A stretch of DNA of 64,000 nt from Coriaria nepalensis. Taxonomy: Eukaryota; Streptophyta; Magnoliopsida; Cucurbitales; Coriariaceae. Each line of letters begins with the position of its first letter. Within the stretch, counting starts at the first letter, position 1. The notes under the pieces were generated by a model. The model worked only from the letters and a program-made list of their open reading frames with translations. It was not told the DNA's origin and searched no databases. The stretch lies in NCBI GenBank assembly GCA_027186245.1, contig CP114482.1, positions 33,189,209 through 33,253,208 on the forward strand, written 5' to 3'. Position numbers and translations under genes: made by a program. Positions 35,901 through 48,382 of the stretch are shown piece after piece.

Positions 35901-38900
35901 CGGTTATATATATAGCTTCAAACTCCCATCTCACGTCCTATGAGCAGTTATATACCTTCAATCGTTGTACCTTGAAAAATTGTGTCCACTTGTGTTTAAT
36001 GCACCCACTTGAAGAACATGTCATCGCTACATCGTCATATAAGTTGAACGTTATATATGTTCATTGTTATCGAAACTAGAAATCTCATTGGTACCACAAT
36101 GACAAGGGTTTCTAAATGAAGGATTGTGAGAAATGAAATATGTTTTGATACTCCTGATTCAAGGAAATGTGGCTGGTTTTTGTGTAAGATTTCGTAAAAT
36201 TATTATATACAGAGCTTAAGTTTCGTTATATTATTAGATATAGATATGATTTATATCTACTATGGTATTTATTTAATTACCCACTGATCTTCCTCCTTCA
36301 TTTTCGTATGTCTAATGCCAACCGTTAAAGATACCGAGGCTCAAACTCAAGTATCCTTCAACATGGTTTCCCTAGCTATGAGAGCATCTTACACAACGTA
36401 GGATCGAGTGTACGGTTTGCGTCTTCTTCTAGTCATTGAAAGTACTAAAGAAAACGTCAATCATTATATCCATATTTGATATAGTCAAAGCTAATCCTCC
36501 AATCATTGGCCAAATCCTCCATATTTGATATTAAGTATTGTAAGTTGATAGAAACATAGATGTGATCTGGAGGATTCTAACGATGCATCAATTAGCTTGA
36601 TGTTTATGTATTTGTATTGTTTTTCATCTTGTATTTAATCTTTTCATTTCTTAATGAACTTAGTTTTTCTACAAGTATAAAAAAACCAGTGTTCTCGTTA
36701 TTACTCTCTCAATCCATTCATCGAATTCTAATATTTTACATTTTTAATAGTTGAAACTAACATAAAATAGTGGGGAAAAGTAATAAAATGGTATAATTTT
36801 GTATGGTATTATAGGATGATACTATACAAGAACAAGAGTTTGCCTAGGAGTTACTCGTAACATAATGAGATTTTCTAGACTATTCTGAAGTTGAAATTTC
36901 ATACTCCAGTCAACCGTATTAAAAAACGCCAGCATACTTCACATCTATTGATGATGTGTTTTAAAACATGTCAGCCTATGGTGATGCACTTTAATTTGGT
37001 TGGCTGAGTTAGAAATTATCGATATTTCTACTCCATAATGAGGAAATTGAGTTGAAGAATTATTATATTCACTGGTTGTGTATACAATTCAAATTGTATT
37101 CCAAAAATTGATAATGCTGCATTCTGGTTGACACTTGATCGAAAAAATCGAGAATTGGAAGACCATAGAACGCAAAAATGCCCTATTGACATCAATTAAA
37201 CTTTATGTCAAACACTATCATTACTAGTAATTAAGCAAATGTTTCTTGTTCATACTTATTATAATTAAAGCACATGCACAAGAGGAAAGGTGGATATGGG
37301 AATGAAGTTGTTTAGTTTGTACCTCAACATCCTCTTTCGGAGTCCCTCTAGTGTCCGAATGACGAGCCTAGCAGCCTCCTATGGTGTTTTTGGAGGTGGG
37401 TTTGATCCTCTCCATCCGTCTGCTAGTTTTCTATAATTTCAAATATTCTCACAGCATATTTTGAATGGTAGTCGGTCCAACCAACAAAGAGTAGTAAACC
37501 AATATAAAAGTGTCCATCAATGCCCATTTCACTTCATGAGTTTCCCAATAATTATTTATAAAAAAAAAAAAAAAAAAAGTTGACCAAGTCCACCAAGGAA
37601 TCTCACATCCTCACACATGTAAGAATTAGGCTTCATTTGGTAACTACTTTTTAGGCAAACTAACATTTGAAATAAAATAGTATATTTTTGTTACATTTTG
37701 CGTGTATAAACTTGGTATGGTGGGGATCAAAGTGAACTTTGAGTTTAAATAAGAAAAAAGCCCCCCTTTGGTAACTTGATGCATATCGCATACTTGTCTC
37801 TCTCTCAAAGCCCACACTTCTTTTTTAAAGAACACTGAATATATTATTTTTAGACAACACTTATTCGATTAGCTAGATCCAAATGCAAAGTATTACTGGA
37901 TACCTAGAGCTTCCTTTGATGAGACAAAATATTGACCTAAGTTCTTGAGGAATCTTAAAATTAAGAGTGAGCAAGTCACTCTAAACATGATTGAATTGCT
38001 TCGACCTGTACGTTTTGATGCGGTGTGGTCGGTTTTCTCTCTACAAAAAATATACAGAATGAGGCTTTGCGATATGATGCGTGAAACCCCATAATATGAT
38101 ATATATTTTTTTTAAAGAATATATAAAGAATCAGAAATCTAACATAAAAATAATAGATAAAGAATTGAAGAAAGTAATATATATTGCATTGCTGACTTGA
38201 GAGTAGGAAAACTCATTTTACATTATATATATATTAAAAGTAAAATTGAAGAAATTAAGGAGAAAAATAGCATAAAGGTATATATATATCTTCATCATCC
38301 TTGACAGGTTGATTTTTGAAACATTATGTGATAAGTTAATTTTTCGAGTATAATCTTACTAAAAGTGATAAAAACATGAGACTTAGGCTTCAATCAAATT
38401 ATATAGTTGAAATATTATGATTTGGAAATACTAAAAGTGTCAGAAAAAGTCAAATTGGAATTTTATACCCAAAAACAAAAAATATTAAATCTGATCTAAT
38501 TATATTTTAAAATATAATAAAACAACTTTAAAAAAAATAATTTAACATTACCTAAAATATAAAAAATATAAAAAAAATAAAAAAATACCACCACCGCAAA
38601 TCAACAGTGTGCAAAGCAATGCGGCTTAAAAAATCTAATTTGCGGTGCGGCGCCACCCATACCTACTGAATTTTCTAGGGTGTGACAAAGGGTTCATCTG
38701 GGAGTTGGAACTCGGAAACAATGAAAAGGGTATGGCTAATTTTTAATATTAGAGTTCCAATAAAAGTATGGAACTTGATATAATCCTTATGTTTAGTTGG
38801 AAAAAAAAGTAAATTCCTTATGTTTGTTTTCCTTTTCAAAATCTTTCATTTCCCAAGTAAATTAATCTACCTTAAAATGGGTCACGCCTGATGGGCACCC

Positions 38901-39280
38901 GCAACCCACATTTTCAACCTAGTCCAAGCATGGCACGGTCTTATTGCTTAGGCCGTGCCGGAGCGCAATTTGGATGCATGTTTGGCTAGCATGGCACGAT
39001 CCTGCCATTTGAGTTTTTTTCATCGGTAGATATTTTTGAAGATGCGGAAAACAGAAACGATGGGGATTCATAATCTAGCAAAATTATTAGTATAAGGAAA
39101 TTATGTTAACAAAAAAATCAAGGATATAATACAAACACACTAAAATGATAATTACACATAATTTTTAACTTAATAAAAATAATATAATACAATACTTTAT
39201 TATCTAACAACTGTATATATGATTGTCAACTGTATCTAACAACGTGTAAAGATTGGCCAAATAAAGAATGCTTTAGGAAT
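32901..39280. other. Long intergenic stretch, no gene seen
   Basis: About 6.4 kb without a credible frame. The part at 34230-34735 has the look of a decayed LTR (T-rich leader, GATTGTAAGTG, ending TTCTAACA), but no partner is visible. A 44-base unit is tandemly duplicated at 35879-35966 (CTCCCATCTCATATCC / CTCCCATCTCACGTCC). A poly-A run lies at 37560-37578. The part at 38010-38665 begins with GATGCGGTGTGGTCGG and ends with TTTGCGGTGCGGCGCC, a GC-rich edge pattern seen in non-autonomous elements. The segment 38880-39000 repeats GGCACGG words. Confidence 0.4.
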
Positions 39281-39666
39281 CAATCATACATATATTTCAA
39301 CCTAATGTTAACTAATTTTGACCACATAAGCAACACCATTATTAATTTCTTAAGAGTATTGTCAATGGAGTGAGTAACTAGTTGTTCAAACCAGAGAAAA
39401 GAAAGAAAAAAAAAATGATTCATTTCCTTACAGGTTCTTTTAGAGGTCTGTCGGAAAGATCTGATTATCCCAATGGCTGGTAAACCTGATCTATGCAACT
39501 GTACAACACCGTACATAAAATCGAATTACAATATAAACCCTTTTTATGGGCTCAAAAAAAAAAAAAAAAAAATTACTCACATCCCAAATAATGTACTGAC
39601 CAAACTATACCCAATGTCTTATGTCTAGTGCCATTAGTCTCTAGCACTGAATTGGGAGGGAACAAC

Positions 39667-41579
39667 CTATTGATGGAGAAGCTCGAGAGCCTTCAACAAA
39701 GTGGGTTTAAACTTCTCAACATTAAGATTCACATTCTGCTTATCCAAATAGATTGACTTGAATGCTTGCCACCCCTGCCTTTGGATTGTAGGTGGGTCCC
39801 TCAAGACCAAATGATCAAGTGGGTATTGCTGAGTTAGTGTGCTCTCTTCTATACTCATCTTGTACTCCAAGTATTTGATGCTCATGTTTTGAGAAGGGTT
39901 CCCAAAGAAGTTTGTAGCCACCCATTCCACCCCTCCAAATGGTACAATTTGAATGAAAACTGCATTCTCAGGAAGAAAAACAATGTTTGTAAGACCAGCT
40001 CCATGGACTCCCATAACAACATCACAAGAATTCACCATTTCCGCAACTCTTCTAATATTCATATTCGGCTCGGAAACAATCACCTTGAATCCTAATCTTC
40101 TACCCATCTTACTGATATCCTTTATATTGGTAAATGATCTAGTCTTTCTCCTCGAAACGATCAAAAGCCTCGGCTTCTTCCATTCACCACTTCTGATCTT
40201 TATTGCTTTACCTCTCTTTAATGAATATAAACTTCTTAAGAAATCTTTAAAATCCTTCATAGAGTATGAATGCTTCAATGGGTCGATACTTAGCTCCTTT
40301 TCATGTCGGTTAAGCCCAACAGATACACTCGGAAAACAATGAACTTCCTCCATCTCTCTGTCGATGTCTATAATTTTATAATTAGACAACTTCTTTAGTA
40401 TTTCTTGGTATTTTTTGATCCACCAAGACTGTCTATCTGTGATAAGAAACTCTACTTCTCCATCAAACTTCCGAGAAGTTATAAAAAGAGGAATGATTAC
40501 ATCCGTGAATTCATGGAAATGGTTTCCGACATATCCTCCTGAGGAAAACAGAACAGCCGGGACCGAATGAATTTGCGTGCATCGAGGCATTTCAGTTTGG
40601 CTGGTTGACTGTTTGACCGACCATTCTGTTACTCTACTCATTGCCAATGTGTCTCGTTTTCTAGCATACGGTCTTATACTCCAAGACTCGTTTTTTTCCG
40701 AGTACTCCGTGTGAGTTGAAGCAATGAAAACAGTGGATGAGTTTTTATCAATTCTAACCTGTTCTCTTATGTCACAAAAATCTGTCCTTTCCATAAATGT
40801 GCATACTGGCTCTATGATTCTCTTTGCCTCAATTTCTGTACCTGAATGATGGATAAAGAAAGAGAAATTAATAATGGGAAGAGGAATGAATATAATGGCT
40901 GGTCAAAAGAAAACTTACCTTCCAGAGCTTGATAAGAAATTGTTGTATTGGATTTGGACACTGTCTCTATTCTCTCTGTCATATTTTCCGTTACAATAAG
41001 GGGAAAAAAAAAAAATATATCTGATGAACATCAAGCCAATCCTGGTTAGAGAAACAAAAATGAAAAAAGTTACAAAAATTTATCAAAACCAAGCTTACCT
41101 TGAAAAATATTTTTCTGAAAATTTGTTATATTGAACTCTGGCTCTGTTCTCTCTGTCACGTTTTCTTCAACTGCATGACAAAAACAGAGAAATCAAATAA
41201 ACAGGACAGGTAGTGATTATATGTCAAAACAAAATGTTTGATAAAAGAACTCGGCTTACCTTTAGTAATTTTATGCTCAAAACTTGTCGTTGAATCCTTG
41301 ATCATTAGCATTTTGGAATTAACATCCATAGATAGCCTCAAACTCACTGCAAAGTTAATAAAATAAAATAAAATAAAATGAAATTGAGAAGAGAACACCA
41401 AATGGGTAAATGGAAAGAGGAAGAACGAAGGACTTACAAACAGGAAAAGGACTAAGATGAGGTTCCAAGAAAATGCAAAAAATTATTGCCACAAAAAAGC
41501 AACAAATCAAAGCTCCATAACTCAATTTCTTCTGCTCATGCTTACTAAAGCTTCTGGCAACTATGGAATCATACAACAT
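39667..41579 (-). CDS. GT61-family glycosyltransferase (XAT/XYXT-like)
   Basis: Proposed exons are 41579-41438, 41346-41260, 41170-41099, 41020-40919 and 40841-39667, giving 525 residues. All introns are phase 1 and GT-AG. The start MLYDSIVARSFSKHEQKK, then a transmembrane anchor (about 21-38), is the type II Golgi topology of plant GT61 proteins. The big last exon carries VCTFMERTDFCD, NHFHEFTDVIIPLF (about 241-254) and GVHGAGLTN (about 412-420), all GT61 (DUF563) signatures. Members transfer xylose, arabinose or GlcNAc to cell-wall polysaccharides or N-glycans in the Golgi; substrate cannot be read here. Exons 3 and 4 are similar to each other. The exon 4 acceptor (CATCAG at 41021) is inferred and exon skipping would keep frame (491 residues). 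An ATG at 41690 is in frame upstream, but the conserved start is at 41579. Confidence 0.88.
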
Positions 41580-41713
41580 TTTTTTTTCTTTCCCCTTCTC
41601 AAGAGCAACTATGGTTTTTGCATGCAAAAAGCTTTTATCTATGGAACACTCATAGACAAACTCTTTAGTAATTTGGTTCTTAAATTGCAAGCCATATTGA
41701 GTTTTATTTTCTG

Positions 41714-41731
41714 TATATATATATATATATA
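41714..41731 (-). promoter_or_regulatory. TATA-repeat, candidate promoter of the GT61 gene
   Basis: An 18-base TA repeat lies about 135 bases upstream of the GT61 start codon, the right distance for a TATA box. A simple-sequence repeat cannot be told from a true box by eye. Confidence 0.3.
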
Positions 41732-43272
41732 ATCGCCACCTACGAGTTTGTTTGTTTGTTTGTTTTTTTTTTGTCTAAACCCACGAGTTTGTTAGGTCTG
41801 TATAATGTATAACTTTTTTTATAGAAATAAATTAAATAGATTTCTAAAAAGGCAAACAAAATAAATAGAAGGAATAAGAAAAAGGAAGGAAATCCTAATG
41901 ATTGGTTGACTTTTTATAGAAATAAATCAAATAAATTTCTTGAAAAAAGCAAACAAAATATATAAAAGCGATAAGAATAGCAAACAAAACATGTCTTCCC
42001 AAAAATTGTATATATATATATATATATTTTTTTTTACAAAAAATAAAACCTCAAGAGCAAAAAAAAGAAGAAGGGTATATATATATATAAGTTTGGGAAG
42101 AAAAAATGTATGGCAGGTTGTGGATTCCCACCTTTGAAAGCTACAAACTAACCAAATCTTGGCAGAAAATATTTAATATAAGACTTTACCACTAATTTTA
42201 TAATATAGTTTTTATGTCGATATCATTTCAAAACTACTTATATTACCAACCAAGACTCATATCACGACTTACAGTAGAGCAATTAGCAGATGTCGTGGCG
42301 ACAACAAATTTTTTGGTCATTAGAATTTAACACTTAAAATAAAATAAAAATAAAATAAAATAAAATTAAAATAAAAACATTAAACAACACAATAATAACT
42401 TATCTATGATTAATAGAACAAGTCTCAATAGCCCTATAACTAACCTCAGTGATAATTGGCTGAAATACTAAAACGTTGTAGGACAGCCTCATCATTCATA
42501 TAAGGGAAGAGTGTTAAGAATTCATCATCTTTATAAATCTCTTTTTTAGGGTTTTAATTTGTTGCATGTAGTGAAGAACTTTTATGTATACAGTTAATAA
42601 GTAGGAAAAACATTTTTTTTTCTCTAATTATAAGAATCTTAAGGATGTATATGATAATAAAAAAAGCGTGACAACATAATATAAGGTAAATGACATTTAT
42701 TACCGCTTAATATTATAAGGGAGTGATAAATAATATAGTCGTTCTCGTTATTTGTATGCAATATTTTTACTTTTTATATTATATTAAGTTATCAAATATA
42801 TTAAAATTTGTATTATTAGAAAATATATTTAATTATATTACCTATAATTAAAAATACTTATTATTTATCATTAACAATTCTTATCAGAAATTGAGTCGAG
42901 ATATGTTAGATATGTAATAATCTAAACTTTACTTACAAAATTAACGAACAAGAGAAATTTGTCAAATCTTTCTTACATAGTAGGTATTATATTTTCTATT
43001 ACAAGATACAAGCAATCTCAACTCACATATACATTGCTGGTAAAGTTTCCTTCTTGTTATTCTTCAACATATTTTCTTTCTTAAACGCTGAAGTTTTATG
43101 CTACGATATGAAAGCTGAAGGATCAAAATGAGAAGCCCACCGACAGCCTAGTTTCTTTTGCCGAGTTGAAGAAGTTGAATTGATTATAGAGTAGAGTGTG
43201 ACATTCGAACAATCTTTGTCCATCAGTGTCTGATTGATTCCATGATGATGCAAGAGTGAAAGAGCTGAAGAA

Positions 43273-43309
<37 letters not shown>

Positions 43310-45835
43310 CATATATATATATATATAGGTTTCTCCATTTTCTGTTCGATCACTTTGATTAGTGGGCCTCCTTAATTATCAAGGCATGCATATATATGTG
43401 CGTGTCTCGTAGTAACTAATAATTAAGTATGTTTAGTTTCAGATAACAATAAAATGCATAATTATAAGAGTTGGTAATGGATTACTATCCCACATAATAT
43501 AAAATATGATCACCACTTCTCTTGTCATTATATATATATATATATATATATATAGAGGTGGAAGCTTTTTTTCTATTTTGATTCCCTATTATCACTAATT
43601 TTTTCTAACTACTAAAATACAAGCACGCGTCATTATTCATTATTATATTGGATAATTTAAAGTAGAATTCACCAACAAATTGTGTGATTTGGATATGTCA
43701 ATTTCAGCCTAAAAAATTAATTTAATCCCATAAAATATAATATAAATAAGAATGTAAATCTCCCTTTTTTCGAAGCTTAAGATCACTTCACTGTATGTTA
43801 CTATCTTGTAACGTTGTATCTATCCCCATAAGAGCAACGCTGTATCTATCTTGTAACACATTTACGTTCTAGCAATTGATTGAGGCTTTTGTTTCAGAAT
43901 CAACTTGTCGGTAATTGACAGATGCAAGCTAAGATTAATATGAATATAATTTAATTTGAATTTCAAGTTACAAATTAAATTTTAGAAAAAGGGGAAATGA
44001 TTTAGGATTTGTGCTAACATGTTGGGTTTAATTTAGAAAAATGGGTTAATGTTATTACTTATTAGTGTTCAGGGTTGAAGTTCGGCTGATTTAAACGTTG
44101 GTATCAGAGGTGAAAGTTTTGGATGCATCTTGATAATATAGAAAATATGAGACGAGTTTTTCTAAAATAAGTCTATTGAGTAGAAGAAGATGATGATGAT
44201 TGTGGGTTGTAATGAATCTTTGGGAGAGAGAGAGAGAAGGGAGAGATAAAGTGATGGTTTAATTTTCTTTAACAAGGAGTTTACTTTAGAGTAATTTTAA
44301 AATTTATTTTAAATGTGCTAATATTTCATGAAATTTTGATCATTAGATTTGATTAAATGTAATGGTATAAAAAGTGTGTAAAAATATGTGTAAGAAAAGT
44401 ATCCCTTAATCTATCATACATATATTGCATTCATTCGATAAAATTGGTAAATTTGATACCATTTCCCAAGAATCGAAATAACCCAAATCCAAATTTCAAA
44501 CCGACGATAAAATATGTGCTATAGATATCATTCGATGAGATTGTTAAATAATGTTGTTTAAGTCGATGTGTGCTTATTTCATCCAGCAATTACGGTGAAT
44601 CGTCCTAGTAAACTCTAAGACCACTCATTTTTAAGGGTACGTAATTCTCTATCTACATTGAAAATGAAAAAGGTTGAATCACCTAACAAAATTTCTTTAA
44701 AAATTATGAATTTAAATTTAAATCTAAAATGTGTACCATGCACTTGAAGTCAACGTTAGGTAGCAATTGCAGGGACACCAAAATGATGAACAACGTCATG
44801 GTGAACGTGCACACACATATACGTATGATGAGGATTTGCTTGGATAGCAAGCATTAATCAAGATCTTTTCTCTCTTCATTCTTCTAGATTTTGTTCACCC
44901 ACCAATCTTTCTGGCCGCTTTGTCTATTTGTTGGGAAAAAAAAAAAAAAAAACACTTCCATTTTCACATTTTCTTAAACCCTTGTCTTTGTATATATATA
45001 TATATAACTTTTGGGTTATTAATGAATAATTGTAATAATCAAGAAAGGAGAACTCCAGATCATACTAATCAAACCAATCATCAATGATCAAGCACTCGTC
45101 AAATACATCAAGAATCATCCAACGGCTAGAATAAAATAACTCTAATTATTTTCTAAATAAATCTTTACCTATAATACATTTTGTATATAGATATACATAT
45201 AGAGGTATCAAAATGAGTCTGATCTAACCTTCCTCTGGTTGAGAAATATTAAGATCATTCAAAATAAAACATGTAAGCGAGGAAAAATGTGCAAATGATT
45301 TTCATTATATTTAAGCTTAAGAATTCTGTAATGTACAATCTCCTTTCCAAAAAGAATCACACATAATAGAATGCATTGACTAGGTAACAACCATTCAATA
45401 GTCTTAGCAATATTTTTGTGAAAGAGTCTCTACTTCCCTGACTATGACCTAACTACAGAAGCTAAAAGTTAACAAGCTGACCATATAATTTTAAACCACT
45501 AAATATGGAAAAATATTTCGTAATTCCAAACAATATAGGGCTGAAGAATTATTCATTGTAATTTCAATAAAAAAATTTACTAGAATTTTACTATTCCCTG
45601 ATATTACCCTTCTAATATTCTTAATTCCTTGGTTAGAACAACAATCATCAAGAAGAGCTGAAACACAAACTAGTTGAGCCATTCACTATCACATATCATC
45701 ATCAACCATGACAAAAAGAACTAGTATAAACTACAATCAAAGACTCACTTTTATATTTTTTCTTTATTTCCTTTTGTTTTCCTCTCTTTTTTCAAATTGA
45801 AACGAAAGAACCACAGAAGCTACTTCTCTCTGTCT
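41732..45835. other. Intergenic, no gene seen
   Basis: AT-rich DNA with many microsatellites. A duplicated block TTTTTATAGAAATAAAT, AAATAGATTTCT lies at 41811-41870 and about 41909-41965. A T35 run is followed by (AT)n at 43275-43326. An (AT)n tract lies at 43530-43553 and a GAGAGA tract at 44224-44236. Short frames such as 45491-45682 (minus) have no supporting features. Confidence 0.45.
43275..43309. repeat. T35 homopolymer followed by (AT)n
   Basis: Thirty-five consecutive T, one C, then ATATATATATATATATA. The length may be uncertain in the assembly because homopolymers are error-prone. Confidence 0.9.
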
Positions 45836-45839
45836 CTTC

Positions 45840-46435
45840 CCCAGTAGAAAACAAACCCCACCTTGACTGATCAGGGCCACCCCTGCCCCACAACTTTTGT
45901 GGTAAGCCAATTCACCATATTTCCTCCCTCCTCAACCTCCTTTGGCTAAGTGTATATGACCTCTGCGCTAGCCAGTAAGGGCATAAATTACTTCCGAGGG
46001 CATGGCACCGCTATCATATGCTCTTGTGGTCGTTACCCATGCTTTTCCCCTCAGCTGAGATCTAGCTTACTTCTCCACAGTCTCCCTAGTTACTTTGATC
46101 CCATAGATCTCCATCTTCTTGGCGGTCTGAGCATGCTTAGTCAAGTTCCTTTCCATCCTCTCAAAGAGTCCGTTCTTACGCTACCTACAGTTGCATTGGT
46201 CCAAAAGGTTGTGCTACACCGTCTAAGGGCATATTTGGCCTTAGTATTAGACCTCCTTCCAAGTGGCAATGGTAGATTCACATTCCCCCACACTTATCCT
46301 TCGGCCACCACATTCTCCACAATCTCTCCTCTCATCTCCATCGGATCGTATTCACCACCTTGCAAGTCGAACAATTCCACTTTTTGAGACTTCGATAATA
46401 GAGATCAAACGTCCCCAAAGTTGGTGCCAAACTAT
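45840..46435 (-). mobile_element. 5' internal remnant of a gypsy-type element
   Basis: Immediately inside the LTR (minus strand) is TTTGGCACCAACTTTGGGGAC (46412-46432), resembling the TTTGGCGCC-x-TGGGGA primer-binding sites of plant gypsy elements. It is followed by GC-richer sequence without an intact frame. Minus-strand text such as KHAQTAKKMEIYGIK (about 46110-46155) suggests a gag remnant. The left limit is a guess where the base composition changes. Confidence 0.4.
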
Positions 46436-47012
46436 TGTTAGGGATTTTTATCCTCCGATGAGGGATCTTCACCAGCAGTATACACTAAGGCTAGATAGAC
46501 CTATAAAGAACAAAACAAGGAACAATGCCGGGGAGATAGCCAACAGATTCCCCTCTAACAATTAAGTTAATAAGGTTTCTTTGAGAGAATTCTTAGTGAG
46601 AAAATGATTATAGTAAAAGTATTATACCTGGATCACGTATCATTCTCCTCCTTTTATACCTTTGGCTTCTGGACAAAACACTAGTGGACCCCTCATGATA
46701 TTTTGTCCGTGATTTGGCCAAGCTCTGGGTGGGGTAGTCCAAGGGCCTGTGCGAGGGGAACGATGAGCCCTATCCTTGTCATCTTCCTCAAGTCTTCGAC
46801 ATCAGACCTGTGAGCATCATTTATTTTGACTCTTTGGCCTCAGTCGGCTCCAGCCTCCCTCTTCTGTTTTGGTCGAGCTGCAACGGGCCGAATGAGGCTG
46901 AGGCCTCCTCAGAGCGCTATCCTTAGCCTAAACTATTTGAGTTTCCTCTCAGCGCGAGGGGCTACTTGACCTCAAATGGCTGAGGTTGAATGGGAGTGTG
47001 ATGATCCCAACA
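46436..47012 (-). repeat. Gypsy-type 5' LTR
   Basis: On the minus strand it starts TGTTGGGATCATCAC and ends TCCCTAACA, 577 bases with inverted ends TGTTGGGA / TCCCTAACA. The PBS-like sequence begins four bases inside its 3' end. No second copy is seen, so the boundary rests on the inverted ends and the PBS. Confidence 0.55.
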
Positions 47013-47049
47013 ATCACCTTCAAGGTCCATTTCATTAGTTTCTATACAT

Positions 47050-47940
47050 TAATCACATGCCATTTTCTAGGCTTTCTTCATTAAATAACCCACTCTCTTC
47101 ATCATGGGTTCCCTCATCTAATGAAAATTCAGCCCACCATACAAGCAAGTATATTCTCCCTTCTGGATGCACAACCCATTTCTCCCATGCAAACTAGTAG
47201 GTCTCCTCATGCACCTGAAACCTCCATAGCTCCACCTGCTCCAATACCTTCGTAGGTCCACTCGAAACCTCCATAGCTCCACACATTTCTCCCTTGCAAA
47301 CTACTAACGCTCATATTCTGCTGTTAGCGGAGTTTGCTCGCACCGCTGCAACTCACCATGCCATGCTCACTCGTCAAAAAACAACATCACTAGACCATAA
47401 TGCTTGGCTACTTTGCCAACTTAATGACCAAAATGCATTTGTTCATGGAGATCTATCAAGAATTAGTTTATATAACTCAACCACGGGGATTTACTTGTCC
47501 ACATTTTTCGGGCCATATTTGTCCTTCAAAAAAATCTATTAATGGCCTAAAATAATCTTAGTACTATATAATCTCTCTCGATTTCCATTCATCAAAATCA
47601 GATTCATCTCTTTTTATCTTTTCAGGTCTGCAAACCATCTTTCTTCTTGTTTATGTGAACGATATTATTTTTACTCGCTCCTTTACCACTTTTATTCATA
47701 ACCTTCTCCTGCAGTTGAAAGCACAATTTGCAATCAAAGATCTCAACCCTTTATATTTCCTCCTTGGCGTAGAGGCCCACCGTGATTCCACCATGACCTT
47801 CTCCTCCATTTGAAAGCTCAATCTTGCTACATATGAACCCAAACCCATATCCAGTCTAATGTCAAATGCCAGCAACCTCTTCTTTTCAACAATGACGCCT
47901 CCAATGATCTTACTACCGGAAGAATGTCAGGGCTCTCAAT
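47050..47940 (+). pseudogene. Old copia pol relic, left part
   Basis: A proline-rich linker region (to about 47360, HAMLTRQKTT) joins directly to CQLNDQNAFVHGDL at 47420-47461. That is the reverse transcriptase motif QLDVxNAFLHGDL, so about 90 codons between linker and RT are missing. Further on, LVYVNDIIFT at 47649-47680 is the YVDD region with Asp changed to Asn, and LKAQFAIKDLNPLYFLLGVEAH follows at 47717-47775. Several shifts and stops. A 46-base stretch with GAAACCTCCATAGCTCCAC is duplicated at about 47217 and 47264. The relic is interrupted at 47940 by the younger copia element and resumes at 52918. Confidence 0.75.
47936..47940 (+). other. Target-site duplication TCAAT (left)
   Basis: The five bases TCAAT precede the 5' LTR and recur as 52913-52917 after the 3' LTR. 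Confidence 0.95.
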
Positions 47941-48367
47941 TGTTGATGAATAAACTTAATTTGCAATTAAATTTGTGACTGCATAGTGGACAGTTTTTTG
48001 AGGTTGATTAAGGAGCGAATTTGAAAGGGCAATTCTAGATCATTATGGGCAAATGAGGAGTCTATTTGATGTGCCTTGAAGTCTAGTTTCTGATGGTTTA
48101 AGTTTCAAGTCTTTTGGAGTTCCCTATAATAAGTTATTACAGTTTTAGTAACCAATGGTCAGATTTAACTATTGCTGTTTAGAATTCTGTTTTTACATTT
48201 ATGTTGTATACGAATTTCAAGAGTCTTAAGAGTCTATAAATAGAGTTGTATTTTGTTGTGAAAAAGGAGTGTGAGAGAGGAAAAAATACAAGAAGATAAT
48301 TTGAATGATAAAAGAGTTGTGAGATTAGTATCTCTTCCCTCCACCGAAATATATCATATTATTAACA
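47941..48367 (+). repeat. 5' LTR of the complete copia element
   Basis: It starts TGTTGATGAATAA, ends ATTATTAACA, 427 bases. A TATA-like TATAAATAG lies at 48234-48242, probably the element promoter, with transcription starting some 30 bases later. Confidence 0.97.
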
Positions 48368-48370
48368 AAT

Positions 48371-48382
48371 TGGTATCAGAGC
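48371..48382 (+). other. Primer-binding site
   Basis: TGGTATCAGAGC is a perfect match to the complement of the initiator tRNA-Met 3' end, three bases after the LTR. Confidence 0.95.

Noticed and set aside
45491..45682. 63-codon minus frame with a gene-like start
   Set aside because: Unsupported by splice sites, promoter or motif, and in an AT-rich intergenic region.
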